The notes: generated by a model not told the origin, from the sequence alone. Numbered from the stretch's first letter, positions 12,421-21,425 are shown. The stretch is DNA of 64,000 nucleotides from Methylobacterium nonmethylotrophicum (GCF_004745635.1 NZ_SRLB01000002.1:1-64000), one strand, 5' to 3'. A program made the numbers and translations.

Positions 12421-13317
12421 ATGGGTCAGGCCCGAAGCTTGCGCGCGCTCCTCGCGCGCCCGGATATGATCGTCGCTCCCGGCGCCTATGACGGGATCAC
12501 CGCCAAGTTCATCGAGCAGGCGGGCTTTCCGGCGGTCTACATGACCGGCGCCGGCACCGCGGCGGCCCTCGGCTACCCGGATTTCGGGATCGTGACGATG
12601 AGCGAGATGGCGGCCAATGCCGGCACTCTCGCCCGCGCCGTCGAGATCCCGGTGATCGCCGACGCCGATACCGGCTACGGCAACGAGCTCAACGTCACCC
12701 GCACGGTGCAGGACTACGAGATGCGCGGGGTCGCCGGCCTGCACATCGAGGACCAGGTCAGCCCGAAGCGCTGCGGCCATCTCGACGGCAAGGAGATCGT
12801 GCCGCGCGACGAGTTCGTGGCCAAGATCCGCGCCGCCGTGGCGGCCCGCCGCGACCCGGACTTCCTGATCATCGCCCGCACCGATTCCCGCGCCGTCGCC
12901 GGGTTCGACGAGGCGGTGGCGCGGGCCAACCTCGCGCTGGCCGCCGGCGCCGACATGGCCTTCGTCGAGGCGACGGAGACCCTCGACGAGATGCAGGCGG
13001 TGCCACGCCTCGTGAAGGGACCGTGCCTCCTCAACGTGGTGCGCGGCGGCAAGACGCCGGACATCGACATGCCGGGGGCGCAGGAGATGGGCTACCGGCT
13101 CGCGATCCTGCCGAGCCTCCTGTTTGGAGCCGCCATGGAGGCCTTCGACGCGGCGCTCGCCACGCTCAAGGAGACGAATGCGCCGCCCAGCTCCGCCGGC
13201 GCGCCGGCGATCCGCGAGCGCTTCCGCCGCCTCGGCGCCGACCGATGGGAAGGCCTGCGGACACAGTTCCGCGACACGCAGGACGAACCGCCCGCCCACG
13301 CCGCGGCGGCCGAGTAG
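12421..13317 (+). CDS. Isocitrate lyase / PEP mutase superfamily carboxylic acid lyase
   Basis: Cleaves 2-hydroxy-dicarboxylates or tricarboxylates at a C-C bond with Mg2+. Motifs are APGAYDGITAKFIEQAGF, Asp-rich ADADTGYGN (D81, D83), HIEDQ and the catalytic loop SPKRCGH with C118. The KRCGH cysteine marks true lyases (methylisocitrate or dimethylmalate lyase type) rather than PEP phosphonomutases. The length of 298 aa fits. GGGAGGA precedes the ATG. A LeuC/LeuD-like pair follows 10 bases later. The same enzyme pairing, a 2,3-dimethylmalate lyase with a LeuCD-like dimethylmalate dehydratase, is known from nicotinate fermentation in Eubacterium barkeri. Methylisocitrate lyase is the main alternative. 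Confidence 0.85.
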   Translation: MGQARSLRALLARPDMIVAPGAYDGITAKFIEQAGFPAVYMTGAGTAAALGYPDFGIVTMSEMAANAGTLARAVEIPVIADADTGYGNELNVTRTVQDYEMRGVAGLHIEDQVSPKRCGHLDGKEIVPRDEFVAKIRAAVAARRDPDFLIIARTDSRAVAGFDEAVARANLALAAGADMAFVEATETLDEMQAVPRLVKGPCLLNVVRGGKTPDIDMPGAQEMGYRLAILPSLLFGAAMEAFDAALATLKETNAPPSSAGAPAIRERFRRLGADRWEGLRTQFRDTQDEPPAHAAAAE

Positions 13318-13327
13318 GCGCCGGCAC

Positions 13328-14725
13328 ATGGCCCGGACCCTCCTCGACAAGCTCTGGGACGCGCACGTCGTCGCCGATCTGGGAGACGGTTGGTCGCTGC
13401 TCCACATCGACCGCCACCTGCTGCACGACCTCTCCGGCACGGCGGGGCTCGAGGCCCTGGCGGCGCGGGGCCTGAAGGTCCGCAACCCCGAACTCGCCTT
13501 CGCGACCGCCGACCACGCCGTGTCGAGCGCCCCCGGCCGGACCGGCGAGAGCTACGCCCCCGGAGCGCCGCTCTGGTCGGGCCTGAAGGCGCGCTCGGCG
13601 GAAGCCGGCCTGCACTATTTCGATCTGGGCCAGGTCGGCCAGGGCATCGTCCACGTCATGGGGCCGGAGCTCGGCATCACCCTGCCGGGCGTCAGCCTGA
13701 TCTGCGGCGACAGCCACACCTGCACCCATGGCGGGCTGGGCGCGCTCGCCTTCGGGGTCGGTTCGTCGGAGCTGACCCACGCGCTCGCGACCCAGACCCT
13801 GCGCCAGCGGAAGCCGAAGCGCCTGCGGGTGCGGTTCGAGGGGGCCTTGGGCCAGGGCATCGCCCCGAAGGACCTGATCCTGCACCTGATCGGCCGGCTC
13901 GGCGCCGCCGCCGGCACCGGCTTCGCCGTCGAATATGCCGGCTCGGCGATCCGGGCCCTCGGCATCGAGGGGCGGATGACGATCTGCAACCTGTCGATCG
14001 AGCTCGGCGCCAAGATCGGCATGGTGGCGCCCGACGACACGACCTTCGCCTATGTCGAGGGCCGGCGCTTCGCCCCGAAAGGCGCCCTGTTCGACCGCGC
14101 GGTCGCCGCGTGGCGGGGCCTCGCGAGCGACCCCGACGCGGCGTTCGACCGCGAGGAGGTGATCGACGTCGCCGACGTGACGCCGACCGTCACCTGGGGC
14201 ACCAGCCCCGAGCACGCGATGGCCATCGACGCCGCGATTCCCGATCCGGGCGCGGCGCCGGACCCGGAGCGGCGCGAGGCCTGGCGGGCGGCGCTCGCCT
14301 ATATGGGCCTCGAGCCGGGCCGGCCGCTCGCCGGCACGCCGGTCGACTGGGTGTTCATCGGCTCCTGCACCAATTCCCGCCTCTCGGACCTGCGCGAGGC
14401 CGCCGCCCTCGCCCGCGGGCGGCGCGTCGCGCCGGGCGTCACCGCCTGGGTCGTGCCGGGCTCCGAGCAGGTCAAGCGCGATGCCGAGGCCGAGGGGCTC
14501 GACCGGGTGTTTCGCGAGGCCGGCTTCGCCTGGCGCGAGCCGGGCTGCAGCCTCTGCGTGGCGGCGAACGGCGAGCGGGTGCCGCCAGGCGCCCGGGCGG
14601 TCTCGACCTCGAACCGCAACTTCGTCGGGCGCCAGGGGCCGGGCGCGCGCACCCACCTCGCCAGCCCCGCCATGGCGGTCGCGGCGGCCGTCACCGGCGC
14701 CATCACCGACGTGAGGCGGATCTGA
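13328..14725 (+). CDS. LeuC-like dehydratase large subunit (aconitase superfamily)
   Basis: The [4Fe-4S] catalytic subunit of a hydro-lyase that interconverts a hydroxy acid and its unsaturated form. Visible blocks are the early KLWDAHVV, CGDSHTCTHG, NLSIELGAKIGMVAPDDTTF, and cluster cysteines C347 (GSCTNSR), C407 and C410 (PGCSLC). The length of 465 aa is that of LeuC. ATG 13328 gives the LeuC-typical MARTLLDKLWD start. It overlaps the leuD-like gene by one base (TGATG), so the subunits are translationally coupled. A lyase precedes it, an importer follows, and there is no leuB or leuA. It therefore probably acts in catabolism (dimethylmalate, citraconate or citramalate) and not in leucine synthesis. 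Confidence 0.85.
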   Translation: MARTLLDKLWDAHVVADLGDGWSLLHIDRHLLHDLSGTAGLEALAARGLKVRNPELAFATADHAVSSAPGRTGESYAPGAPLWSGLKARSAEAGLHYFDLGQVGQGIVHVMGPELGITLPGVSLICGDSHTCTHGGLGALAFGVGSSELTHALATQTLRQRKPKRLRVRFEGALGQGIAPKDLILHLIGRLGAAAGTGFAVEYAGSAIRALGIEGRMTICNLSIELGAKIGMVAPDDTTFAYVEGRRFAPKGALFDRAVAAWRGLASDPDAAFDREEVIDVADVTPTVTWGTSPEHAMAIDAAIPDPGAAPDPERREAWRAALAYMGLEPGRPLAGTPVDWVFIGSCTNSRLSDLREAAALARGRRVAPGVTAWVVPGSEQVKRDAEAEGLDRVFREAGFAWREPGCSLCVAANGERVPPGARAVSTSNRNFVGRQGPGARTHLASPAMAVAAAVTGAITDVRRI

Positions 14726-15336
14726 TGCGGCCCTTCACGGAAGTCTCCGGCCCCGCCGCCCCGTTCCTCGCGGCCAACGTCGACACCGACGTCATCATCC
14801 GCATCGAGCGGCTGACTGGCGTGCCCCGCGGCGAACTCGGGGCTTACGCCTTCGAGGCCCTGCGCACCCGGCGCGAGGGCGGTCCCGATCCGGATTTCGT
14901 CCTCGACCGTCCGCTTTTTCGGGGCGCGCCGATCCTGATCGCCGGGCGCAACTTCGGCTGCGGCTCCTCCCGCGAGGGCGCGGTCTGGGCGCTCATGGGC
15001 CTCGGCCTGCGCGTCGTCATCGCCGAGAGCTTCGGCGACATCTTCTTCAGCAACTGCTTCCAGAACGGCCTGCTGCCGGTCGTGCTGCCGAAGGACGTGA
15101 TCGACCGGCTCGCCGCCGAGGCGGCGACCGGCGCGCCGGTCGCGGTCGACCTCGTCGCCCGCGCGGTGCGAGCGCCGTCCGGCACGGTCATCGCCTTCAC
15201 GGTCGACCCGCAGCGCCGCCAGGCCCTGCTGGAGGGCCTCGACGAGATCGGCGCCACGCTCCGGCGCGACGACGAGATCGCGGCCTGGCAGGCGCGCGAC
15301 CGCGCGGCGCGGCCCTGGATCTGGGCCGCCGGGTAG
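14725..15336 (+). CDS. LeuD-like dehydratase small subunit
   Basis: The swivelling small subunit that closes over the iron-sulfur active site of the large subunit just upstream. Characteristic sequences are NVDTDVIIRIERLTG, the substrate-specificity segment FRGAPILIAGRNFGCGSSRE and SFGDIFFSNCFQNGLLPV. The length of 203 aa matches LeuD. Its start overlaps the large-subunit stop as TGATG. The N-terminus carries IIRIERLTG where canonical LeuD has a (I)IPKQFL-like segment, which argues for a substrate other than isopropylmalate. The transporter operon continues 45 bases downstream. Confidence 0.87.
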   Translation: MRPFTEVSGPAAPFLAANVDTDVIIRIERLTGVPRGELGAYAFEALRTRREGGPDPDFVLDRPLFRGAPILIAGRNFGCGSSREGAVWALMGLGLRVVIAESFGDIFFSNCFQNGLLPVVLPKDVIDRLAAEAATGAPVAVDLVARAVRAPSGTVIAFTVDPQRRQALLEGLDEIGATLRRDDEIAAWQARDRAARPWIWAAG

Positions 15337-15381
15337 GCGCCCCTTCGAACGAACGACGCCGGCCGGACAGGGAGAGAACCG

Positions 15382-16365
15382 ATGATCGTGAGAACGTTGC
15401 GCGCCGCGACCCTGGGGCTGCTGCTTGCCGGCGCGGGCCTCGCCGCCTCGGGCGCCCGCGCCGAGACCATCACGGTCACCCACTGGGGGTCGGCCTTCTA
15501 CGGCGCGCCCTACGCGGTTGCCCTCGAGAAGGGCTTCTTCAAGAAGCGCGGCCTCGACATCACCGGCTTCCTGACCTCGGCCGGCGGCGGCACCTCGGTG
15601 CGCAACACGCTGGCCGGCGAGGTGCCGTTCGGCGAGGTCGCGCTGCCGGCCGCCATCCTGGCGATCCAGTCCGGCCAGCCGATCAAGATCATCAGCGGCG
15701 GCGTCGAGAGCGTCGAGGACATCCTCTGGATCACCCAGCCGGACGGCAAGGTCGGATCCCTCGCCGACATGAAGGGCAAGAAGATCGCCTACACGGCGCC
15801 CGGCTCCGTCACCAACATGATCATCCTCAACTGCCTGCAGAAGGCGGGGCTGGAGCAGAAGGATCTGCAGCTCGTGGCCGCCGGCGACCTCGGCGCCAAC
15901 CTGTCGGCGGTGCTCAACCGCGCGGTCGACGCGGCGATGTCGGGCGAGCCGCTGTGGTCGGGCAACCAGGGCAAGGTCAAGGCGGCGTTCTGGGCCAAGG
16001 ACTGCATGAACCCGGCGCTGACCCAGACCGTCGGCATCACCACGACGGAGTTCGCCAGGACCGGCGGCGACAAGCTGCGCGCCCTGATCGAGGCGCGGCG
16101 CGAGGGCGTCGCCTACATCAAGGCGAACCCGGACGAGGCGGCCGACATCGTCGCCAAGGCCTATAGCGGCGATCCCAAGACCTATCGCGAGGTGTTTCGG
16201 CACTTCGTCGGCTTCGAGTATTTCGGCGACGGCCGCCTGCACTACGACAACATGAACCGCATGCTCGACGGCATGAAGCTCGTCGGCCGCCTCAAGGGAC
16301 CGGTCGACTGGAAGCAGGTCGTCGACCCGTCCTTCCTGCCGAAAGACCTGCAGGCCACGCAGTAG
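15382..16365 (+). CDS. ABC transporter substrate-binding protein, NitT/TauT family
   Basis: Periplasmic receptor of the SsuA/TauA/NMT1 type. A signal peptide covers residues 1 to about 27 (hydrophobic ATLGLLLAGAGLAASG, cleavage after ARA). The mature part has VTHWGSAFYGAPYAVALEKG and FFKKRGLDITGF, the canonical first lobe, then SLADMKGKKIAYTAPGS. Family ligands are nitrate, sulfonates, taurine, thiamine precursors or aromatic acids. In this operon, behind a hydroxy-acid lyase and dehydratase, an organic acid is more likely. The length of 327 aa is normal, and GGGAGAG precedes the ATG. The ATPase gene starts 9 bases after the stop. Confidence 0.85.
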   Translation: MIVRTLRAATLGLLLAGAGLAASGARAETITVTHWGSAFYGAPYAVALEKGFFKKRGLDITGFLTSAGGGTSVRNTLAGEVPFGEVALPAAILAIQSGQPIKIISGGVESVEDILWITQPDGKVGSLADMKGKKIAYTAPGSVTNMIILNCLQKAGLEQKDLQLVAAGDLGANLSAVLNRAVDAAMSGEPLWSGNQGKVKAAFWAKDCMNPALTQTVGITTTEFARTGGDKLRALIEARREGVAYIKANPDEAADIVAKAYSGDPKTYREVFRHFVGFEYFGDGRLHYDNMNRMLDGMKLVGRLKGPVDWKQVVDPSFLPKDLQATQ

Positions 16366-16374
16366 GGAGCCGAC

Positions 16375-17220
16375 ATGGCCGTCGTTGCCTTCGCCGACCC
16401 GGGCGGCGGGATGCCCGCGACCGCGCGCGAGACCCACGCCGCCCTGCGGGGCGTCACCCGCGTCTACGGCCGGCTCGCCGCCCTCGGGCCCCTCGACCTC
16501 GACCTCGCCAAGGGCGAGTTCTTCTCGGTCGTCGGCCCGTCCGGCTGCGGCAAGTCCACCCTCCTCGACGTGCTGTCCGGCCTCGGGCGGCCGAATGCCG
16601 GCACCGTCACCTTCGAGGGGGCGCCGGTCGACGGCGTGCCCGACGGCGTCGGCATCGTCTTCCAGGAGGACGCCTCGTTCCCCTGGCTGTCTGTCCGCGA
16701 CAACGTCGCCTTCGGGTTGCGCCGGGCCGGCATGGACGGGGCGGAGATCGCGCGCCGGGTCGATTACGCGCTCGGCTTCATGGGCCTCTCCGACTTCGCC
16801 GGGGCCTACCCGGCGCAGCTCTCCGGCGGCATGCGCCAGCGGGTCTGCATCGCCCGCACGCTGGTGACCCAGCCGCGCCTGATCCTGCTCGACGAGCCGT
16901 TCGGGGCGCTCGACCAGCAGACCCGCCTGCTGATGGGCGACGAGCTCTTGCGCCTGTGGCGCGAGACCGGCGCCACGGTGCTCCTCATCACCCACGCGCT
17001 GGACGAAGCCGCGATGCTGTCGGACCGCATCGGCGTAATGTCGTCGCGGCCCGGCCGCTTCATCGAGATCGTCGAGACCGGCTGGCCGCGCGAGCGCGAC
17101 AGCCGCATCGTGGCGGACGAGCGCTTCGGCCAGATCACCGCCCGGCTGTGGTCGCACCTGCGCGAGGAATCGCTCAAGGCCATCGGCAAGTCGTCCAGCC
17201 GCAAGACGAGCGTGCCATGA
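16375..17220 (+). CDS. ABC transporter ATP-binding protein, NitT/TauT family
   Basis: Cytoplasmic ATPase of the importer encoded around it. Walker A is GPSGCGKST, the Q-loop FQEDASFPWL, the signature LSGGMRQR, Walker B LILLDEPFGALD and the H-loop LLITHALDEA; all are intact. The length of 281 aa includes a C-terminal extension (SRKTSVP end) with no known domain. ATG 16375 leaves a 24-residue N-terminus before the ATPase core, so a slightly later start cannot be excluded. The stop overlaps the next ATG (ATGA). Confidence 0.92.
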   Translation: MAVVAFADPGGGMPATARETHAALRGVTRVYGRLAALGPLDLDLAKGEFFSVVGPSGCGKSTLLDVLSGLGRPNAGTVTFEGAPVDGVPDGVGIVFQEDASFPWLSVRDNVAFGLRRAGMDGAEIARRVDYALGFMGLSDFAGAYPAQLSGGMRQRVCIARTLVTQPRLILLDEPFGALDQQTRLLMGDELLRLWRETGATVLLITHALDEAAMLSDRIGVMSSRPGRFIEIVETGWPRERDSRIVADERFGQITARLWSHLREESLKAIGKSSSRKTSVP

Positions 17221-17978
17221 CGCGGGAGCGCGCGATCGCCCTGACCCGGATCGCCTGGCTCGCCGGCTTCGTGCTGCTGCTCGAGGCGGTCTGCCGGCTC
17301 CACCTCGTCAACCCGCTGACCCTGATCCCGCCGAGCGAGATGATCGCCACGCTCTGGTCCATGCTGGCCTCGGGCGAGTTCGCCGGCGACATCGCCCGGA
17401 CCTTCTCGACGGTGGCGATCGCGCTCGTGCTGTCGATCGCGATCGGGTTCGCCCTCGGCGTCGCGGTCCACGCCCTGCCCCGCCTGCGGCGCGGCCTCGA
17501 CCCGCTGCTGGCGTCCTACTACTCGATCCCGACCTTCGTCTTCTACCCGCTCTTCGTCGCCATCTTCGGCCTCAACAGCGTGCCGCTGATCGTGCTCGGC
17601 ATGGCGTTCGGGGTGCCGGCGATGATCCTCTCGACCCTCAACGGGCTCGACCGGGTGCCGCGCGTCCTGATGCGCACCGCCCAGGTCCACCGGCTCGGGC
17701 GGCTCGCCACCCTCGCCCACGTGGTGATGCCGAGCGCCCTGCCCTACCTGCTCACCGGCGTGAAGCTCGCGCTCGCCTACGCCTTCATCGGCATCATCGC
17801 GGGCGAGTTCATCCTGGCCGATGCCGGCCTCGGCCACGCCATCGCGTACGCCTATGACGGCTTCGAGAACCGCACGATGTACGCGCTGATGCTGTTCGTG
17901 CTCGTGGTGGTCACCGGCCTCAACATGACCCTGCATGCCTGGGAGGGCCGCCTGATGCGCCGGCGCGCACGCGCGTGA
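17217..17978 (+). CDS. ABC transporter permease, NitT/TauT family (first of two)
   Basis: Inner-membrane subunit of BPD_transp_1 type, 253 aa with about six membrane segments (first at residues about 10-25, last near residue 235). The EAA loop that docks the ATPase is recognisable around RTAQVHRLGRLATLAHVVMP. SYYSIPTFVFYPLFVAIFGL is the conserved segment of SsuC/TauC-type permeases. The ATG overlaps the ATPase stop, and its own stop overlaps the GTG of the second permease. The two are distinct proteins, so this importer probably uses a permease heterodimer; most NitT/TauT systems use a homodimer. Confidence 0.88.
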   Translation: MTRERAIALTRIAWLAGFVLLLEAVCRLHLVNPLTLIPPSEMIATLWSMLASGEFAGDIARTFSTVAIALVLSIAIGFALGVAVHALPRLRRGLDPLLASYYSIPTFVFYPLFVAIFGLNSVPLIVLGMAFGVPAMILSTLNGLDRVPRVLMRTAQVHRLGRLATLAHVVMPSALPYLLTGVKLALAYAFIGIIAGEFILADAGLGHAIAYAYDGFENRTMYALMLFVLVVVTGLNMTLHAWEGRLMRRRARA

Positions 17979-18748
17979 GCGGTCCCGCCACGCTCCCCGC
18001 CCCCGAGGCGCGCCAGTCCTGGCTGATCGACGGCGTCGTCACCGCCGTGATCGCGATCGGCGCCTGGCAGGCACTGCATGCCTACGCCGGCGAGGCGGCG
18101 ATCGCCTCGCCGCTCAAGGCCCTGCGGCACCTGTCGGGCCTCGTCGCGACGGCGGGATTCTGGTCGCACGCGACCGCCACGCTCACCGCCTTCGCGGGGG
18201 CGCTGGCGATCTCGGCCGCCCTCGGCATCGGGCTCGGGCTGGTGCTCGGCCTGCGCCGCTTCGCCGGCGAGGTGGCCGAGCCGATCCTGTCCGGCCTCTA
18301 CGCGATCCCGAAGGTCACGCTCTATCCCGTCATCCTGCTGATCTTCGGCCTCGGCCTCGGCGCCAAGGTGGCGTTCGGGGTGATCCACGGGGTGATCCCG
18401 ATCACGCTGTTCACCCTGACGGCGGTCAAGGGCATCAACCCGGTGCTTATCCGCACCGCCCGGGCGATGCGGCTGAGCCAGGCCGACACGATCCGCACGG
18501 TGCTGGCCCCCGCGGTGCTGCCGGAGATCGTCACGGGCCTCAGGGTCGGGTTCTCGCTCACGCTGCTCGGCGTCCTCGTCGGCGAGATGTTCGCCTCGCA
18601 GCGGGGCCTCGGCTTCCTGATCGTCAACGGGATCAGCCTGCACAACGTGAAGCAGACGACGGCCGTGATCCTGATGCTGGTGGTCGTGGCGGTGGCGGCG
18701 AACGGCGTGCTGCTGTGGCTCGACAGGCGGTTCATCCACCGGCCGTGA
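17975..18748 (+). CDS. ABC transporter permease, NitT/TauT family (second of two)
   Basis: Second membrane subunit, 257 aa. It has the conserved block SGLYAIPKVTLYPVILLIFG and an EAA-like loop (RTARAMRLSQADTIRTVLAP), with about six hydrophobic segments. It starts with GTG 17975 inside the stop of the first permease (GTGA), a sign of translational coupling. It is the last gene of the GntR-module plus-strand operon; a 301-bp gap follows. The neighbouring lyase and dehydratase suggest import of their substrate or a precursor. Confidence 0.88.
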   Translation: MSGPATLPAPEARQSWLIDGVVTAVIAIGAWQALHAYAGEAAIASPLKALRHLSGLVATAGFWSHATATLTAFAGALAISAALGIGLGLVLGLRRFAGEVAEPILSGLYAIPKVTLYPVILLIFGLGLGAKVAFGVIHGVIPITLFTLTAVKGINPVLIRTARAMRLSQADTIRTVLAPAVLPEIVTGLRVGFSLTLLGVLVGEMFASQRGLGFLIVNGISLHNVKQTTAVILMLVVVAVAANGVLLWLDRRFIHRP

Positions 18749-19049
18749 GGTGCCCGGCGCGACGTCCGCCCGGGGACTGCGCCCGATCGTCGGCCTCGCG
18801 CCGGCGGGGCGCGATCCCCTCGATGGTGATGGCGTGACCCGGCCCGGTCCGCGGCGCGCCGTCCTGTCGCCCGGCCGCCCCCTCCCGCGACCAGGCTCCG
18901 CACCGTGCCGGCCCCGCTTCGATCCACCAACCGCGAAAACTTTGGAAGTTGTTTTCTTTCGCAGCGCAAAATAAGGAAAATCCTGTCTTACGCTGCCGCT
19001 TCGGCCCCCGTATCATTGCGAATACAGCAAGATTGGAAGCGGGGCGGCC
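18749..19049. other. 301-bp gap with an A/T-rich stretch before the monooxygenase gene
   Basis: The first half is GC-rich and featureless. Bases about 18935-19045 are much richer in A and T than the surroundings (AACTTTGGAAGTTGTTTTCT, then AAAATAAGGAAAATCC). This looks like a promoter region for the gene at 19050. I could not settle on a single -35/-10 pair. Confidence 0.45.
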
Positions 19050-20162
19050 GTGCCAGCCGAATTCATCAGCGTGACGTTCGCGAATCCGTCGAACGAGATC
19101 CATCCGGTGCGCGACCCGACGATCGATCCGGCGTTCCTCGTGCGCTACGCCCGGGCCCTCGACGATTACGGCTTCGACTACACGCTCGTTCCCTACGCCT
19201 CCTCGTCGTTCGATCCGTTCACGATCGGCGCAACGATCGCGGCGCACACGAAGACCATCAAGATCATCATCGCGCTGCGGCCGAACACGCTCTACCCGAC
19301 GGTGGCCGCCAAGGCGCTCGCCACCCTCGACCAGCTGAGCGGCGGGCGGGTCGTCGTCCACTTCATCGCCGGCGGCAGCGACGCCGAGCAGGCGAGCGAG
19401 GGCGATTTCCTCGGCAAGGAGGAGCGCTACGCGCGGCTCGAGGAATACATCCGCATCCTGCGCCGCGCCTGGCATTCGGCCGAGCCGTTCGACTTCGACG
19501 GCACGTATTACCAGTTCCGGCAGTTCCGGAACGCCGTCCGGCCGGTCGCCGGCACGATCCCGGTCTCGGTCGGCGGCTCGTCCGACGCGGCCTACCGGGT
19601 CGGCGGCGCCCATGCCGACATCTTCGGGCTCTGGGGCGAGCCGCTCGCCGAGACCCGCGAGCAGATCGCCCGCATCCACGCCGAGGCGGCCCGCGCCGGC
19701 CGCACCGACCGGCCGCGCATCTGGGTCACCTTCCGGCCGATCGTCGCCGAGACCGACGAGCTCGCCTGGGCGAAGGCCCACCGCACCCTCGACGCGCTCA
19801 ACGCCAACCGCGCGAAGGGCCTCGGCAGGGCGCCGGCGGCGGCCCCCCGCCCGGCCAATGTCGGCTCGCAGCGCCTGCTCGCCATCGCGGCGCGGGGCGA
19901 CGTCCACGACCGCGCCCTGTGGTACCCGACCGTGACGGCGACGAATGCCAGCGGCGCCTCGACCGCCCTCGTCGGCTCGCCCCAGACCGTCGCCGACGCG
20001 ATCCTCGACTACGTCGATCTCGGCGCCGAGCTGATCTCGATCCGCGGCTACGACAACCTCAACGACGCGATCGATTACGGCCGCTACGTGCTGCCCCTGG
20101 TCCGCGACGGGCTCGGCGCCCGCAATCCCGAGACCCGCGCCGGGACCCGCGCCTATGCGTGA
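19050..20162 (+). CDS. LLM-class flavin-dependent monooxygenase, SsuD-like
   Basis: Bacterial-luciferase-fold oxygenase using FMNH2 from a separate reductase. SsuD-type members desulfonate alkanesulfonates. Supporting segments are DDYGFDYTLVPYASSSFDPF, LRPNTLYPTVAAKALATLDQ, LSGGRVVVHFIAGGSDAEQ and the C-terminal LVGSPQTVADAILDYVDLGA. The length of 370 aa matches SsuD. The start is GTG 19050 after GGGGCGG. It overlaps the next gene by 8 bases. The ssu/tau signature transporter is not directly attached; a Dpp-type importer follows after the acyl-CoA-dehydrogenase-like gene. An organosulfur substrate is the leading guess; no flavin reductase is visible nearby. Confidence 0.82.
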   Translation: MPAEFISVTFANPSNEIHPVRDPTIDPAFLVRYARALDDYGFDYTLVPYASSSFDPFTIGATIAAHTKTIKIIIALRPNTLYPTVAAKALATLDQLSGGRVVVHFIAGGSDAEQASEGDFLGKEERYARLEEYIRILRRAWHSAEPFDFDGTYYQFRQFRNAVRPVAGTIPVSVGGSSDAAYRVGGAHADIFGLWGEPLAETREQIARIHAEAARAGRTDRPRIWVTFRPIVAETDELAWAKAHRTLDALNANRAKGLGRAPAAAPRPANVGSQRLLAIAARGDVHDRALWYPTVTATNASGASTALVGSPQTVADAILDYVDLGAELISIRGYDNLNDAIDYGRYVLPLVRDGLGARNPETRAGTRAYA

Positions 20163-21339
20163 GCCTTCGGACGAGCTTGTCGTCGCCGGGATCGACCTGT
20201 CCGGCACCGTCGCACGGCTCGCGGCCGCCGCGCCCGCGGCCGACGCCGCGGCGTCCTTCCCGCACGACGGCATCCGGGCGGTCCACGAGGCCGGCCTGCT
20301 CGGGCTGAGCGTGGCGGCGCGCTATGGCGGGCGCGACCTCTCCCTCGGCGACCTCGCCCGGCTCGCCGCGGCTCTGGGGCGCGGCGACCCCTCCGTCGCG
20401 CTCATCAGCCTGATGACGCTCTTCGCCCACCGCCAGCAGGCGCTCGCGGGCCTGTGGCCGGACCCGCTCTACCGGCGCGTCCTGGCGGAGGGCGAGCGCG
20501 GCCCGGTGCTCCTCAACGCCGCGCGGGGCGAGCCCGAGCTCGGCTCTCCGGCGCGCGGCGGCCTGCCGCGGACCCGCGCCCGCCGGACCGCGCGCGGCTG
20601 GTCGATCAGCGGGACCAAGCGCTTCGTCACCGGCTGCGAGGGCCTGTCCTACCTCCTCGTCTGGGCGAGCACCGACGAGCCCCCGCAGCGGGTCGGCACC
20701 TTCGTGGTGCCGGGCAGCGCGCCGGGCATCCGCATCGTCGAGAGCTGGAGCAGCCTCGGCCTGCGGGCGAGCGGCTCGCACGACGTCGTCTTCGACGAGG
20801 TCGAGATCCCGCACGACGACGTGATCGGGCTCGTCCCCGCCGACATCGCCGGCCAGGACAACCGCGCCCAGGCGGCCCTGACCCTCGTGGTCACCGCCCT
20901 CTATCTCGGCGTCGCCGAGGCGGCGCGGGACGCGTTCCTGGCCTTCGCGGAAGACCGCGTCCCGGCCAATCTCGGCTACCCGATCGCCCGCACCGAGCGG
21001 TTCACGGCGCTCGCCGGCGAGATCGACCTCCTGGTCGGTGGCGCGCGCCAGATCATCGTGGGCGCCCTCGACCAGGCCAAACCTGAGCCCGACACGCTCC
21101 TGCGGGCCCGGCTCCTCGCCGGCCGGCAGGTGAAGCAGGCGGTGCAGCTCGCCGTCGGGGCACTCGGCAATCCGGGCCTGAGCCGCGACACCGGGCTGGA
21201 GCGGCATTTTCGCGATGTCCAGTCGGTGCTGGTGCATGCCCCCCAGGAGGACACGGTGGTCGCGCTCCTCGGGCGGACCGCCTTCGCCCGGGCCGCCGCC
21301 GATCAAGCCCCGCCCGTGGACCGGCTGCCGGCGGCGTGA
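20155..21339 (+). CDS. Acyl-CoA dehydrogenase-fold flavoprotein (DszC/SfnC-like group possible)
   Basis: 394 aa with the acyl-CoA dehydrogenase fold: GLLGLSVAARYGG in the N-terminal helical domain, the beta domain with GWSISGTKRFVTG and IVESWSSLGLRASGSHDVVF, and a C-terminal helical bundle. The YEG/TEI catalytic glutamate region of classical dehydrogenases is not obvious; the C-terminus reads LSRDTGLERHFRDVQSVL and HAPQEDTV. That helical end is typical of DszC-type monooxygenases that use reduced flavin and O2. It overlaps the SsuD-like gene, so the two are probably co-translated in an oxidative route, perhaps of an organosulfur compound. Dehydrogenase activity is the alternative. Confidence 0.78.
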   Translation: MREPSDELVVAGIDLSGTVARLAAAAPAADAAASFPHDGIRAVHEAGLLGLSVAARYGGRDLSLGDLARLAAALGRGDPSVALISLMTLFAHRQQALAGLWPDPLYRRVLAEGERGPVLLNAARGEPELGSPARGGLPRTRARRTARGWSISGTKRFVTGCEGLSYLLVWASTDEPPQRVGTFVVPGSAPGIRIVESWSSLGLRASGSHDVVFDEVEIPHDDVIGLVPADIAGQDNRAQAALTLVVTALYLGVAEAARDAFLAFAEDRVPANLGYPIARTERFTALAGEIDLLVGGARQIIVGALDQAKPEPDTLLRARLLAGRQVKQAVQLAVGALGNPGLSRDTGLERHFRDVQSVLVHAPQEDTVVALLGRTAFARAAADQAPPVDRLPAA

Positions 21340-21425
21340 CTCCCGCGACGGGGCCGCCAGGGCTTTCACAGTAAGATCGGCTGGTAGGGCGCGGCATCGG
21401 GCGGCTCTTCTTATCCCACCCGCGA

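Noticed and set aside
13328..15336. Leucine biosynthesis leuCD
   Set aside because: No leuA or leuB is present, the pair lies between a lyase and an importer under GntR control, and the LeuD N-terminal segment differs from canonical LeuD.
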